Shown here: in pieces, positions 46,704 through 56,998 of the stretch
Numbering within the stretch: position 1 is the stretch's first letter
How the letters are laid out: each line of letters starts with the position of its first letter
NCBI RefSeq assembly: GCF_016342265.1
Contig: NZ_JAEIOS010000012.1
Span: 224,742-288,741 of the forward strand
DNA from: Corynebacterium meridianum
GTDB taxonomy: Bacteria; Actinomycetota; Actinomycetes; Mycobacteriales; Mycobacteriaceae
Direction: 5' to 3'
Length of the DNA: 64,000 bases
Position numbers and translations under genes: made by a program
The notes under the pieces: generated by a model
The model's database searches: none
What the model saw: the letters and a program-made list of their open reading frames with translations, nothing else
What the model was told of the DNA's origin: nothing

Positions 46704-48514
46704 CGGCCGTCGTTCCCGTCGTCATCGGTCTGGAGCGTGACCTTCTGGCCGATGAGATAGCGGTGGGTGGATCCCTGGTTGATCACCTTGTCCCCCTTCT
46801 TCAGCTCCCCCCCGGTGACGGCAACCGTGAAGTCCCCTGCGGTACCCAACGTGACGGCCCGTTCCTCGACGGTGCCGTCGTCGGTGACGACGAGGACGGC
46901 CTTCGTGCCGTCGTCGCGGTCGTAGGCCGCGTCCCGGGACACCGCCATGGTGTCCGACTCCTCCGCGAAGGTGATCGTGATCTTCGCTGAGCCGCCGATC
47001 AGGAGTCCGTCGGTGGGGCCGTCGACGGTGATGACGACCTCGAAGGTCGGTTTGGTGTCCTTCGCGCCGCCTCCGGTTCCGGCGCCGGCGGCACCACCGG
47101 CTGATGCCGCGGATTCCACCGCCGCTGCGACGGGGGAGACGGACCTGACGGTTCCCCTGTAGGTGCGCGACCCGGTGGCGGGGGTGGTGAACTCCGCCTT
47201 CGCGCCGGGGGACAGCTTCGCGACGTCGATCTCCGGGACCTGGGTCGTCACCGTGAGTCCGGTGTCGTCGGCGATCGTCACGATCGATCCCGAAGCCGGT
47301 TTGCCGACCTCCGCGGGCACCGCGATGACGAGCCCCGCGAACGGTGCCCGGACGGTACCCGAGGCGATGTCCGCGTTCAGTGCCTCCGCGCTGCGGCTGG
47401 TCCCGGACCGGGTGGCCTGGGCGGACCGCTGCGCCTGCTCGACACCGCTGGCCAGGGTCTGCAGCTGGTGGCGGCTGTTGAGCCGGGCGGTCTCGAGTGC
47501 GACGGCCGCATCCTTCTTCTGCTCGAACGCCGCCGCGACCGCACGCTGGGACTGGGCGAGGTCTGCGTCCACCGTGCGGAGGGCCGTGTCGTAGGCCTGC
47601 TGCTGGCGGTTGAGGGACTGGACCGAGTCCGCGAGCCCCGCGACCGACTCGACGGTGCCCAGGTGTGCGTTGATCTCCGCCTCGGGGATGACACTGTCCG
47701 ACCCCCGGCGGGTGTCGATCGACGCTTGCAGGGATTCGATCTTCGCGGTGATTTCCGCGGTCTTCCGCTGATCCCCGTTCGCCGCGGCGAGTTCCCGACG
47801 CAGCTCTTCCAGCGTTGCGAGATCGGCCGCGAGTGCGGTGTCGTTCTCCGCGTCGCGGGCTTCCGCGGCGACTGACCCGACTCCGGCGCGTGCCACGTTG
47901 ACCGACGCGGAGAAGACCTGTTTCCGGGCCGCCTCGACCGCCTGTTCCTGGGTGATCAACCGCTCATCACGTCCGGCGTCGACGTTGTTCTTCTTCTCCT
48001 CGAACGCGCGGCGGGCATCCTCGTAGGCCGTCGTCGCCGTCCGGAGCGCGGATTCGGCACCGTTGATCTCCGGATTCAGGCCCTCACTCAGGCCCTCCTG
48101 GTACTGGTCGTACGCCTGCTGTGCCTGTTCGACCCCGTTGACGGCGCCTGCGACGGCATCGGCCTGCTGTGCCTGCTGGTCCCGCAGGGCACGCTCCTGT
48201 TCCGAGACGTCGATGGTCGCGATGATCTGGTCAGCCTCGACCCGGTCGCCCACGGCGACGTTCAGGGTCTCCACCGGTCCGGTGAGCGCGGTATTGATCG
48301 ATCTCGTGTTTCCCGCAGAGACCGTGCCCCGGGCCTGGAGTTCCTGGGAGACGTCGCCGATCTCCACGACGCGGTACTCGTGCGGTGCCAGGGTCGCTTC
48401 GCCGTCGGAGCCGCAGCCCACCAGACCCAGGGTGAGCACGGAGGTGGCGACCAGCACCCGGAGGGTGCCTGACGTGGGCCTTGCGTGGATAGGGGAAAGA
48501 TGGATTCGGCGCAC
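46700..48514 (-). CDS. MacA/HlyD-like efflux adaptor lipoprotein with long coiled coil
   Basis: The 604-residue protein starts with a signal peptide and lipobox LGLVGC (Cys about 34). A first lipoyl half-motif (GPVETLNVAVGDRVEADQII, about 75-95) leads into a coiled-coil region (about 100-375) with many Gln, Ala, Glu and Arg. The second lipoyl half (VRAPFAGLVIAVPAEVGKP, about 390) and a beta-barrel domain follow. This is the membrane-fusion adaptor of a MacAB-like exporter. Mycolic-acid bacteria have no TolC homologue in the usual sense, so what the hairpin docks to is an open question. Confidence 0.85.
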   Translation of the reverse strand: MRRIHLSPIHARPTSGTLRVLVATSVLTLGLVGCGSDGEATLAPHEYRVVEIGDVSQELQARGTVSAGNTRSINTALTGPVETLNVAVGDRVEADQIIATIDVSEQERALRDQQAQQADAVAGAVNGVEQAQQAYDQYQEGLSEGLNPEINGAESALRTATTAYEDARRAFEEKKNNVDAGRDERLITQEQAVEAARKQVFSASVNVARAGVGSVAAEARDAENDTALAADLATLEELRRELAAANGDQRKTAEITAKIESLQASIDTRRGSDSVIPEAEINAHLGTVESVAGLADSVQSLNRQQQAYDTALRTVDADLAQSQRAVAAAFEQKKDAAVALETARLNSRHQLQTLASGVEQAQRSAQATRSGTSRSAEALNADIASGTVRAPFAGLVIAVPAEVGKPASGSIVTIADDTGLTVTTQVPEIDVAKLSPGAKAEFTTPATGSRTYRGTVRSVSPVAAAVESAASAGGAAGAGTGGGAKDTKPTFEVVITVDGPTDGLLIGGSAKITITFAEESDTMAVSRDAAYDRDDGTKAVLVVTDDGTVEERAVTLGTAGDFTVAVTGGELKKGDKVINQGSTHRYLIGQKVTLQTDDDGNDGR

Positions 48515-48649
48515 GGGAGACAGCGGTCCTTTCGCTGGGGGCGAACAGAGATAGTCACCCCCACCCTAGGAGCGGACGACTTCCCCGATCCAGGTTCCAC
48601 CCCCGTTCAAGGAACCGGTGACATCACCCCCTCGGCCCGCCGGTGATGG

Positions 48650-49582
48650 TCAGGACCAGGCGGCGGTGATCTCCTCCACCGCCAGTCGGTTCCCGGCGAC
48701 GCACCACGTCTTTCCCCCGGCCTCGATCTTCCGGCACACGCCCCCCGAGCCCTCGACGAGAGCTCGCCCCGGCAGCCAGTCCCAGTCCGCGACACTGTGC
48801 TGGATCCACGCGCCGAAACGTCCCTCGGCCACCCCCGACAGATCGATGGACCCCGCGCCGAGCATCCGGAGCGTCGCGAAGCGCGTGGAAACCGCGAGCC
48901 AGGCGCCGAGCACCGCGTCATCGGCCAGGAATGTCGGATGAATGTAGGTGGCGAGGGATATCTCCGGGCAGGAGGCGTCGGAGAGACCCGCGACCGCAGA
49001 TCCGTTCACGGTGGTCGGCATCTCCGGGCCGCCCAGATGGGTGATGTTGTGGGACGGGCGGTGCACCGCACCGAAGTACACCCTGGACGGCGCCGGGGGT
49101 GGTCCCTCGACCAGAGCGATCGCGGAACAGAAGTAGTCCGACCCCGCAGTGAAGTTGTAGGTGCCGTCGACCGGGTCGATCACCCACGTACGACCCGACG
49201 TCGATTCCCGGGCCGCCCCCTCCTCGCCGAGGATCCCGTCGTCCGGCCGGAGCGTGGACAGGGCGTCTGCGACGAACGCCTCCGCGGCACGATCCGCCTC
49301 TGTCACGACGTCGGAGACGGACGTCTTGTAGTCGACCCCGAGCCCACCGCTGTCGCGGATGGTGAGTGCCAGCTGACCGGCGGTGGCGACGAGGGCACAC
49401 GCCAGTTCCGGGTCGGCCGAATGCCGGTGGCTGTCGACGAAAGCGGAGACCAGTGCGCGGATGTCGGTGCCGAAAAGACGCCTGAGTTCGGCGGGCACCG
49501 GGTCCGACGGGCGGATCCCGGATTGTGCGGTGGGGGGAGAGGGGTTGGTTGACGGGTCCTTGCGCCGGTACTGCTCGCTCAT
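48650..49582 (-). CDS. Inositol-monophosphatase-family protein
   Basis: The 310-residue protein has the family motifs GEEGAA (about 118) and [16 protein letters not shown] (about 131), with Val where most members have Ile, and [14 protein letters not shown] near the C-terminus. The metal-binding Glu and Asp residues are present. The N-terminal 45 residues are Pro/Ser-rich and probably disordered. The substrate could be inositol phosphate, histidinol phosphate or another sugar phosphate; hisN is encoded separately. The start could also be the ATG three codons upstream. It is divergent from prfB. Confidence 0.8.
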   Translation of the reverse strand: MSEQYRRKDPSTNPSPPTAQSGIRPSDPVPAELRRLFGTDIRALVSAFVDSHRHSADPELACALVATAGQLALTIRDSGGLGVDYKTSVSDVVTEADRAAEAFVADALSTLRPDDGILGEEGAARESTSGRTWVIDPVDGTYNFTAGSDYFCSAIALVEGPPPAPSRVYFGAVHRPSHNITHLGGPEMPTTVNGSAVAGLSDASCPEISLATYIHPTFLADDAVLGAWLAVSTRFATLRMLGAGSIDLSGVAEGRFGAWIQHSVADWDWLPGRALVEGSGGVCRKIEAGGKTWCVAGNRLAVEEITAAWS

Positions 49583-49620
49583 GCTGCCCATTGTGCACCG
49601 TCACGGTAGGGTTAACCACT

Positions 49621-50727
49621 GTGCAACCTGATGTAACCGCAGACCTCAATGAACTCGACGCCACGCTGACCACCATCGAGAAGGTGATGGATCCCGAGGC
49701 GATGGCCGACCGCGTCCGCGAGCTCGAGGCACAGGCCTCCGACCCCACGCTGTGGGACGACCCCGAGCACGCCCAACAGGTCACCTCGAAGCTGTCGCAC
49801 ATGCAGGCCGAGCTGCGCAAGGTAGGTGAACTCCGCCAGCGGCTCGAGGACCTCCCGGTCATGTACCAGCTCGCCGAGGAGGAGGACGAGTCCACCGACC
49901 TCGTCGACGAGGAGCGTCGCGATCTGCGTGCCGACATCGAGGCCTACGAGGTCAAGACGATGCTCTCCGGTGAGTACGACGCCCGCGAGGCCGTCATCAA
50001 CATCCGTTCCGCGGCCGGCGGCGTCGACGCCGCCGACTGGGCGGAGATGCTCATGCGCATGTACACCCGCTGGGCCGAGAAGGCCGGGCACAAGGTCGAC
50101 ATCTACGACATCTCCTACGCGGAGGAGGCGGGCATCAAGTCCGCCACCTTCGTCGTCCACGGCGACTACACCTACGGCACGCTCTCCGTTGAACAGGGCA
50201 CCCACCGCCTCGTGCGGATCAGTCCGTTCGACAACCAGGGCCGGCGCCAGACCTCCTTCGCGGAGGTCGAGGTCCTGCCGGTGGTGGAGACCACCGACCA
50301 CATCGACATCCCCGACAACGAGATCCGCGTCGACGTCTACCGTTCCTCCGGCCCCGGCGGGCAATCGGTCAACACGACTGATTCCGCGGTCCGGCTGACC
50401 CACGAGCCCACCGGCATCGTCGTGACCTGCCAGAACGAGAAGTCCCAGATCCAGAACAAGGCGTCCGCGATGCGGGTCCTCCAGGCCAAGCTCCTGGAGC
50501 GCAAGCGGCAGGAGGAACGTGCCGAGCTCGACGCCCTGAAGGGCGACGGCTCGAACTCGTGGGGGAACCAGATGCGCTCCTACGTGCTGCACCCGTACCA
50601 GATGGTCAAGGATCTGCGCACCAACTTCGAGGTCAACGACCCTTCGAAGGTCCTCGACGGGGAGATCGACGGATTCCTCGAGTCGGGCATCCGCTGGCGG
50701 ATGGCCGAACAGCAGAAAGAGAGCTGA
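49621..50727 (+). CDS. prfB: Peptide chain release factor 2
   Basis: The 368-residue protein has the catalytic GGQ loop in [16 protein letters not shown] (about 250) and the stop-codon-reading tripeptide SPF in [10 protein letters not shown] (about 203), which marks RF2 (UGA/UAA). The gene is continuous: the programmed +1 frameshift of many prfB genes is absent, as expected in actinobacteria. The GTG at 49621 gives the usual N-terminus; the frame upstream is antisense to the IMPase gene. In corynebacteria and mycobacteria prfB sits just before ftsE-ftsX-smpB; here an AbgT gene has been placed between them on the other strand. Confidence 0.95.
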   Translation: MQPDVTADLNELDATLTTIEKVMDPEAMADRVRELEAQASDPTLWDDPEHAQQVTSKLSHMQAELRKVGELRQRLEDLPVMYQLAEEEDESTDLVDEERRDLRADIEAYEVKTMLSGEYDAREAVINIRSAAGGVDAADWAEMLMRMYTRWAEKAGHKVDIYDISYAEEAGIKSATFVVHGDYTYGTLSVEQGTHRLVRISPFDNQGRRQTSFAEVEVLPVVETTDHIDIPDNEIRVDVYRSSGPGGQSVNTTDSAVRLTHEPTGIVVTCQNEKSQIQNKASAMRVLQAKLLERKRQEERAELDALKGDGSNSWGNQMRSYVLHPYQMVKDLRTNFEVNDPSKVLDGEIDGFLESGIRWRMAEQQKES

Positions 50728-50775
50728 TCCGGCGTAGTCCCGGTTCTCCGGGCCGCTGTCGAACCTGAAAACGAT

Positions 50776-50814
50776 AGACAGCCCCCTTCCCGATACATCG
50801 GAAGGGGGCTGTCT
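50776..50814. terminator. Bidirectional terminator between prfB and the AbgT gene
   Basis: A 15-bp stem (AGACAGCCCCCTTCC at 50776-50790 with its complement at 50800-50814) has a nine-base loop. Confidence 0.8.
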
Positions 50815-50854
50815 CCGCGTGCGGGGTTTCCGCAGCGGCCGGTCGCCGCAGGCT

Positions 50855-52564
50855 CTAGCGCACCGGAACGCCCGGACCGAGAGGCAATCCGAGGAAGTAC
50901 CAGACGAGGAAGAACAGGAACCAGCCCACCAGCATCGCGATGGAGTAGGGCAGCGCCAGGGACATCAGCGTCCCGATGCCGGCCCGCTTGTAGTAGCGCT
51001 GCAGGAAGGTCAGTGCGAGGGCGAAGTAGGGGCTCATCGGGGTGATGATGTTGGTGGGGGAGTCGCCGATGCGGAAGAGCATCTGGCTGACCTCGGGGGA
51101 AACGCCGACGTACATCATCATCGGGACGACCACCGGGCTCATCAGCGCCCACTGCGCGGAGCCGGAGGTCACCATGAGGTTCAGGACGGCGACCAGCAGA
51201 ACGAACAGGCCGAACAGGACGGGGTTCGGCAGGTCCGCCCGGGAGAGCAGCTCCGCGCCGTGGATCGCCGACCAGACACCGAGGTTGGACCAGTTGAAGT
51301 AGGCGAGGAACTGGGCGACGGCGAAGAACAGCACCATCATGGGGACGAGGGTCCGGATCCCCTTCGCCATGAACGCGGGGACGTCGGCGGCCTCGGTGAT
51401 GGTTCCGGTGACCCGCCCGTAGATGATGCCGACGATGAGGAAGTACAGGGCGATGGCCACGGCGATGGAGCGGATCAGCGGTGAGTCCATGACGGCGCCG
51501 TCCTCACCCTGGAGGGGTGACCCGGGGACGAACATCGCGGCGAAGTAGGCGGCCAGCAGCACGAGGGACCAGACGGCGACCCGAACCAGTCCGCGCTTCT
51601 CCACATCGTGGAGTCCGAGACGTGCCTCGTCCCGATCGTCACCGTCGGTGTCTCCGTCGTCGCCGGTCGCGGTGTCCTCATCAGTCGAGGAGTCGGCGTC
51701 AGCGCTCGTGGAATCGGAATCAGCGTCCCGGTTCGAGGCGTTCGGTGGGGTTTCCCCGAAGCTGGCTGCCTCGTAGTCCACGTCATCATGGTCGACGAGC
51801 TCGCGGGCTTTGTGCCGCACAAACAACTCGGTGACCGCCGTGATGATGAGTGCCAGAACGACAGCGGAGGGAACGACGAAGAAGTAGTTCGCCAGCGGCG
51901 AGACTTCGTAGCCGGGTTCGACGATCTCCGCCGCGGACGTCGACAGGCCCGCGAGCAGGACGTCGGTGATGTTGAGGATCAGTGAGGAGTTGAACCCCGC
52001 GGAGCTCGCCGCGAAGGCGACCATCGCGCCGACGATGGGGGAGCGGCCGACGTGACGGAAGGCGGTCGCCCCGATGGGGATGAGGATCACGTAGACGGCG
52101 TCGGACGCGATGGATCCGGTGACACCGGCCAGTGCCACGACGAACGTGAGCATCGTCGGTCCGACCCGGCCGATCGCGCCCCGGATCGCCGCACCGATCA
52201 GCCCCGAGTGTTCGGCGACGGCGACACCGAGCATCACGATGATGATGAGGCCGAGTGGCGGGAACGAGGTGAAGTTCGGGACCGCCTCGTTGATCATCCG
52301 CTGCAGGCCCTCCGCCGACAGGAGGTTGGTCACCTGAACTTCTTCGCCGGTCGACGGGTTCGTGGCGGTCATGCCGATCTTCTCGCCGATGAAGCTGGAG
52401 ACGAGGACCAGCCCGGAGAGGATCACGAAGAGCCAGAACGGGTCGGGGAGCATGTTCCCCAGGCGCTCGACGAGCCCGAGGAAGCCGGTCGCGTGTTCCC
52501 GCTTCTTCCCGTCTTCGGTGGAGTTGTCCGGTGTCCGGGTGGTGGTTGCCTTGTTGTCGGTCAT
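50855..52564 (-). CDS. AbgT-family transporter with acidic cytoplasmic insert
   Basis: The 569-residue protein matches the AbgT family (p-aminobenzoyl-glutamate importers; some members export sulfonamides). Evidence includes the N-terminal segment FLGLVERLGNMLPDPFWLF, about a dozen hydrophobic segments including re-entrant hairpins, and NIITPMSPYFALALTFLQ near the C-terminus. Between two TM segments (about residues 255-310) lies an Asp/Ser/Thr-rich insert (DADSDSTSADADSSTDEDTA) that is not typical of the family. The ATG at 52564 was chosen over an upstream in-frame start because family members begin there. Confidence 0.88.
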   Translation of the reverse strand: MTDNKATTTRTPDNSTEDGKKREHATGFLGLVERLGNMLPDPFWLFVILSGLVLVSSFIGEKIGMTATNPSTGEEVQVTNLLSAEGLQRMINEAVPNFTSFPPLGLIIIVMLGVAVAEHSGLIGAAIRGAIGRVGPTMLTFVVALAGVTGSIASDAVYVILIPIGATAFRHVGRSPIVGAMVAFAASSAGFNSSLILNITDVLLAGLSTSAAEIVEPGYEVSPLANYFFVVPSAVVLALIITAVTELFVRHKARELVDHDDVDYEAASFGETPPNASNRDADSDSTSADADSSTDEDTATGDDGDTDGDDRDEARLGLHDVEKRGLVRVAVWSLVLLAAYFAAMFVPGSPLQGEDGAVMDSPLIRSIAVAIALYFLIVGIIYGRVTGTITEAADVPAFMAKGIRTLVPMMVLFFAVAQFLAYFNWSNLGVWSAIHGAELLSRADLPNPVLFGLFVLLVAVLNLMVTSGSAQWALMSPVVVPMMMYVGVSPEVSQMLFRIGDSPTNIITPMSPYFALALTFLQRYYKRAGIGTLMSLALPYSIAMLVGWFLFFLVWYFLGLPLGPGVPVR

Positions 52565-52859
52565 TGCTTCTCGCGACTCCTGGTGTCGGTTCGTGACCAC
52601 GGGGGTACGGGGCAGATGCTGCGGGGTGGTGCTGGCGCTACCCCGGTCCGGGGTACCTTACCGAGACAGCAACCGCGTGACGACGGTAGCTACTGTCGTT
52701 CCCCCCGCCGGTTGTCCGGTCGGGACCGGCGCCCGAGGTTCCCCTGGGCGTAGGGTCACGGTGGGATGATTCGGGTGTCGCCGGGAAATCGCAGGTCACA
52801 GCAGCGCCACAGTTCCAGGCAAGGAAGTGGTCAGAGTTTCGCCAGTGGCTGCAATCAAC

Positions 52860-52866
52860 TAAGGTG
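52860..52866 (+). promoter_or_regulatory. ftsE: Ribosome binding site fixing the ftsE start
   Basis: AAGGTGA lies six bases before the GTG at 52873. An in-frame GTG at 52864 falls inside this site and is therefore unlikely to be the start. Confidence 0.6.
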
Positions 52867-52872
52867 ACGGGT

Positions 52873-53562
<690 letters not shown>

Positions 53563-53600
53563 CCCACCCGGTCACCTTTCTAGGAGAATCAGAAAACAGC

Positions 53601-54503
53601 ATGCGATACCGATTCGTCGCCCGCGAGGCGTTCCAGGGGCTGGGACGGAACCTCACCATGACCATCGCCCTGATCATCACCACGGCCATCTCCCTGGCAC
53701 TGCTCGCCACGGGCTTCCTGGTCACCGGCATGACCGAACGGACCAAGGACATCTACCTGGACCGCGTCGAGGTGATGGTGCAGCTCGACGAAGAGATCTC
53801 CGCCAACGACTCCGACTGCTCGACCGAACCGTGCCGCGAGGTCCTCAACACACTCGACGGCTCCGACGGTGTCGAGTCCGTCATCTTCCGCAGCCGCGAA
53901 CAGTCCTACGACCACTTCGTCGAGGTGTTCAAGGACACCGACCCGACGCTGGTTGAGGCGACGTCCCCCGACGCGCTCCCCGCGGCGGTCCACGTCCGAC
54001 TCGAGGACCCGCTCGACACCTCGCCGCTCGACCCGGTCCGCGATCTTCCGCAGGTCGACACCGTCATCGACCAGATCGACGATCTGCAGTCCGCGACCGA
54101 CAACCTCGACGCCGTCCGGAACGCCACATTCCTCGTCGCCGCCATCCAGGCCCTCGCCGCGATCTTCCTCATCGCCAACATGGTGCAGATCGCCGCGTTC
54201 AGCCGCCGCGAGGAGATCTCCATCATGCGCATGGTCGGTGCCTCCCGCTGGTTCACCCAGGCGCCCTTCGTCCTCGAGGCCGTCATCGCCACCCTCCTCG
54301 GCTCCGTGTTCGCGGTACTCGGGCTCATGGCGGGCAAGAGCTTCGTCGTCGACAAGGCCCTGAAGGGCCTCTACGACTCGCAGCTCATCGCACCGGTGAC
54401 CACCGGTGACATCTGGGTCATCGCGCCCGTCGTCGCCCTCGTCGGCGTCGTGTTCGCGGCGATCACCGCGCAGGTCACCCTCCGCCTGTACGTGCGGAAG
54501 TAA
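53601..54503 (+). CDS. ftsX: Cell division protein FtsX
   Basis: The 300-residue protein has an N-terminal cytoplasmic start MRYRFVAREAFQGLGRN, TM1 (about 20-45) and an extracytoplasmic domain (about 46-170) with a Cys pair (SDCSTEPC). Three C-terminal TM segments form the FtsX core, with REEISIMRMVGASRWFTQAP before the second. The loop would contact a NlpC/P60 hydrolase such as RipC. AGGAGA at 53582-53587 precedes the start with a rather long spacer. Confidence 0.95.
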   Translation: MRYRFVAREAFQGLGRNLTMTIALIITTAISLALLATGFLVTGMTERTKDIYLDRVEVMVQLDEEISANDSDCSTEPCREVLNTLDGSDGVESVIFRSREQSYDHFVEVFKDTDPTLVEATSPDALPAAVHVRLEDPLDTSPLDPVRDLPQVDTVIDQIDDLQSATDNLDAVRNATFLVAAIQALAAIFLIANMVQIAAFSRREEISIMRMVGASRWFTQAPFVLEAVIATLLGSVFAVLGLMAGKSFVVDKALKGLYDSQLIAPVTTGDIWVIAPVVALVGVVFAAITAQVTLRLYVRK

Positions 54504-54594
54504 CGCCCGTATTCCCGGCCGCCCGCCCCTCCCGCGACAGCGGTGAGTGAGGCGGGCGTCGTCATGTGCCGGGTGCGGTAACATCGGACGGGTT

Positions 54595-55086
54595 ATGGCT
54601 AAGAAGAAGAAAAAGGCGAATGAAAATCCGGTGATCGCCACTAACCGGAGAGCGCGCCACGACTACAAGATCCTCGACACCCACGAATGCGGCATTGTGC
54701 TCGTAGGCACCGAGATCAAGGCGCTGCGTGAGGGCAAGGCCAACCTCGTCGACTCCTTCGCCATGATCGACAACGGGGAGGTGTGGCTGCACAACCTCAA
54801 CATCCCCGTATACTCCCGCGGTTCCTGGACGAACCACACGCCCCGACGCACGCGCAAGCTCCTGCTGCACCGCAACGAGATCGACTCCCTCATGGGTAAG
54901 GTTCGCGACGGGCGGCGCACGCTGGTGCCCCTCAAGCTGTACTTCGTCGGCGGACGCCTGAAGGTCGAGCTCGGTCTCGCCGAGGGCAAACAGGACTACG
55001 ACAAGCGCCAGGACATCAAGCGCCGCACCGAGGAACGGGAGATCACCCGTGAGCTCGGCCGCCGCATCAAGGGCATCAAGGGCTAG
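54595..55086 (+). CDS. smpB: SsrA-binding protein SmpB
   Basis: The 163-residue protein starts MAKKKKKANENPVI and has the SmpB core: RARHDYKILDTHECGIVL, GTEIKALREGKANL and FVGGRLKVELGLAEGKQDYDKR (given here in parts), plus the basic C-terminal tail ending RRIKGIKG. SmpB delivers tmRNA to stalled ribosomes; ssrA follows 1.3 kb downstream. The start at 54595 is set by homology. Confidence 0.96.
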   Translation: MAKKKKKANENPVIATNRRARHDYKILDTHECGIVLVGTEIKALREGKANLVDSFAMIDNGEVWLHNLNIPVYSRGSWTNHTPRRTRKLLLHRNEIDSLMGKVRDGRRTLVPLKLYFVGGRLKVELGLAEGKQDYDKRQDIKRRTEEREITRELGRRIKGIKG

Positions 55087-55170
55087 TTCCCGGCCTGTGG
55101 CAGGCCCCGGTCGGCGCAGTTAACATCGTTTTCCAGAGCGCCGATCGATCGAGGAGGAGTCTGTCTGACC

Positions 55171-56253
55171 GTGGAAACCTGGCACATCGACCACCCCGGG
55201 ATGGGCCGAATCGAGCTGATCCTCGATTCCCCGGAACGCCTCCGCGAACTCGACTCCGGCTGGCCGATGTCCAAACAGGATGTCGAAGGCGTGGAAGAAG
55301 CCGGCGGAAGCGTGGACAAACAAGCTAAGAAGGAAGCTGACTGGGCGGACACCGCAGCCTTCGGGCTGACGGCAACCAACGGCTTCCTCGGGAAGACGGT
55401 CCCGATGGTGGGTCGGCTGCCGCTGGTGGGGGCCCGCACCGCGAAACTCGAGGCAGGGGCGGCCCGCATCCGGAAGGCCGGGGAGAAAGGGGTGCTCATC
55501 ACTGTCGACGGCGTCGTACGGGGACGACTTCCCCTCGTGCAGGACACCACCGTGCGGATCGACGAAACCATCTCCTCCGGCACCTACAGCCGGAACGACA
55601 GGAAGAGACGCGGCGCCCGCCTGAAGATCGACGCGAACGCCTTCCACGAGGTCCGATCGGTCATCCTCCGTCGCGCCGGCGACGAGATCATCGAATTCAC
55701 CCCGCCACCCGGATCGCCCGCCGAGGACCGGTACCGGCAGATGGAGGAGACCCCCTGGAAAAGAGTGCTCTACCCGTTGGGTGCGGGACTGGGCAAAGCG
55801 GGTTGGGCCATTGCCGCCCTGGTGCTGCTGCCGCTCATCGGCCGCATCATCGGGACTATCCTCGACTGGATCATCGAACGTCTGCCCGACGTCGACATCC
55901 CGTGGCCCGACATCACACTGCCGTCCATCCGGTGGCCGGACATCAGACTGCCCTCCATCCCGTGGCCCGATCTCAACCTCCCGTCGATCCCGTGGCCCGA
56001 CTACGAGATACCCGGATGGTTGGAATGGCTGCTCGAGCACCCGAAGGTGTGGACACCCATCGTCCTCGGGGTCGTCATCGGGCTGATCTCACTGCGCAAC
56101 AGCCGCAAATCCAGGGAGACCCGGAGACGCTGGGAGCGGGAACAGGCCGGGAGTGATATCGGGAAGACGCAGCCGGCGGTGTCGTCCCGGCGAGTCGATG
56201 GCGGGGAGACACCCGAACCGCCCCCGGAACCGGATGATCCCGCCGGTCGGTGA
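55171..56253 (+). CDS. Membrane protein with a WPD decapeptide repeat, unknown function
   Basis: The 360-residue protein has a soluble N-terminal half (about 1-185) with RMGRLPLVGARTAKL-like beta segments, then TM1 (about 208-230). Four tandem 10-residue units of the pattern PWPDITLPSI, RWPDIRLPSI, PWPDLNLPSI and PWPDYEIPGW lie at about 244-283. TM2 (about 292-310) and a charged tail ending EPDDPAGR follow. The repeat probably forms an extended or helical loop between the two membrane segments. The start is a GTG about 11 bases after GAGGAGGAG. It lies between smpB and ssrA but nothing ties it to trans-translation. I do not recognise the family. Confidence 0.7.
   Translation: METWHIDHPGMGRIELILDSPERLRELDSGWPMSKQDVEGVEEAGGSVDKQAKKEADWADTAAFGLTATNGFLGKTVPMVGRLPLVGARTAKLEAGAARIRKAGEKGVLITVDGVVRGRLPLVQDTTVRIDETISSGTYSRNDRKRRGARLKIDANAFHEVRSVILRRAGDEIIEFTPPPGSPAEDRYRQMEETPWKRVLYPLGAGLGKAGWAIAALVLLPLIGRIIGTILDWIIERLPDVDIPWPDITLPSIRWPDIRLPSIPWPDLNLPSIPWPDYEIPGWLEWLLEHPKVWTPIVLGVVIGLISLRNSRKSRETRRRWEREQAGSDIGKTQPAVSSRRVDGGETPEPPPEPDDPAGR
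55901..56020 (+). repeat. Four tandem 30-bp units encoding the WPD repeat
   Basis: Units start at 55901, 55931, 55961 and 55991. The first three are close copies (cGTGGCCcGA at the start and CCxTCxATCC at the end) and the fourth diverges after half its length. Confidence 0.75.
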
Positions 56254-56378
56254 AGCTGCTTGCGGGTGGGGGTCCCGCAGCGTAAAGTGAGTGATCCTGT
56301 GGTCAACGTACGACCCACCACAGGACTGTGGAACCCACCGGTTGCCCTGAGGGAAATCGGGAAGAACGCAGGATGCAA

Positions 56379-56756
56379 GGGGCTGATATGGTTTCGACTT
56401 CGTGCATCAAGCCAGGGGAAGCGTGCCGGTGCAGGCTAGAGACCACCGTAAGCGTCGTAGCAACCTCATAAGCGCCGAGAACACTCAGCGCGACTACGCC
56501 CTCGCTGCCTAATACCAGCGACCGCGTGTCTGTCGGCCCAGGTTCGTCCCTGACCTGGTAGCCGGCATCGATCAAGGGACTTGCCGTCCGGCCGCGTCAG
56601 CGGGGCCGTACGGGACTCTCACCGCTGACTGGGCCCATCATCCGGAACGTGTTCGTCCGAGCCGGAGGGCCGAGCAGAGATCAGGCGCGAACTGCGCACG
56701 GAGAAGCCCTGGCGCGATTGCGGAGGACCCGGGTTCAATTCCCGGCAGCTCCACCA
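56379..56756 (+). ncRNA. ssrA: Transfer-messenger RNA
   Basis: The gene starts GGGGCTGATATGGTTTCGAC and ends GGTTCAATTCCCGGCAGCTCCACCA (in two parts: T-loop, then the acceptor end with CCA), the tRNA-like domain of a one-piece tmRNA. The tag frame at 56474-56512 encodes AENTQRDYALAA and a TAA stop, matching actinobacterial tags. SmpB is encoded 1.3 kb upstream. Confidence 0.96.
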
Positions 56757-56796
56757 AAGGCCCCTTACCTGTTAACGCAGGTAAGGGGCCTTTTTT
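56757..56796 (+). terminator. Intrinsic terminator of ssrA
   Basis: A 15-bp perfect stem (AAGGCCCCTTACCTG with its complement) is followed by six T residues. Confidence 0.9.
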
Positions 56797-56803
56797 CGAA
56801 GCT

Positions 56804-56985
56804 TCAGACAGCTGGCATTTCATTCTTGCCCACACTTTGCCCACAATCTTCTGTGAACAGGATTGCTCCGAGTGTGCTAATCAGTGGGTCCAAGTCATCT
56901 GGAAAGAGGTGGCCGTACCTGCTCAGCGTCATTGTGGCATCTTTAGAGTTTCGCCCAGCGTGAATCAGGCTTACTCATTCCTGAG
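56804..56985 (-). pseudogene. C-terminal remnant of a phage-type tyrosine integrase beside ssrA
   Basis: On the minus strand the frame reads VSLIHAGRNSK, then DATMTLSRYGHLFPDDLDPL and ends QSVGKNEMPAV-stop. This is the tail of a tyrosine recombinase, with the catalytic Tyr in SRYGHLF. About nine residues between SK and DAT (VVQxMLGH in relatives, with an active-site His) are deleted, and an in-frame TGA closes the frame upstream. The 3' end of tmRNA genes is a common phage attachment site, so this marks an old integration here. Confidence 0.7.
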
Positions 56986-56998
56986 AATGATGTAGGCG

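Noticed and set aside
49560..49620. Programmed frameshift or longer N-terminus for prfB
   Set aside because: The frame is continuous from the GTG at 49621 and the upstream extension overlaps the IMPase gene without homology to RF2.
49605..49622. DtxR box before prfB (TAGGGTTAACCACTG)
   Set aside because: Only part of the palindrome matches and a release factor gene is not an expected iron target.
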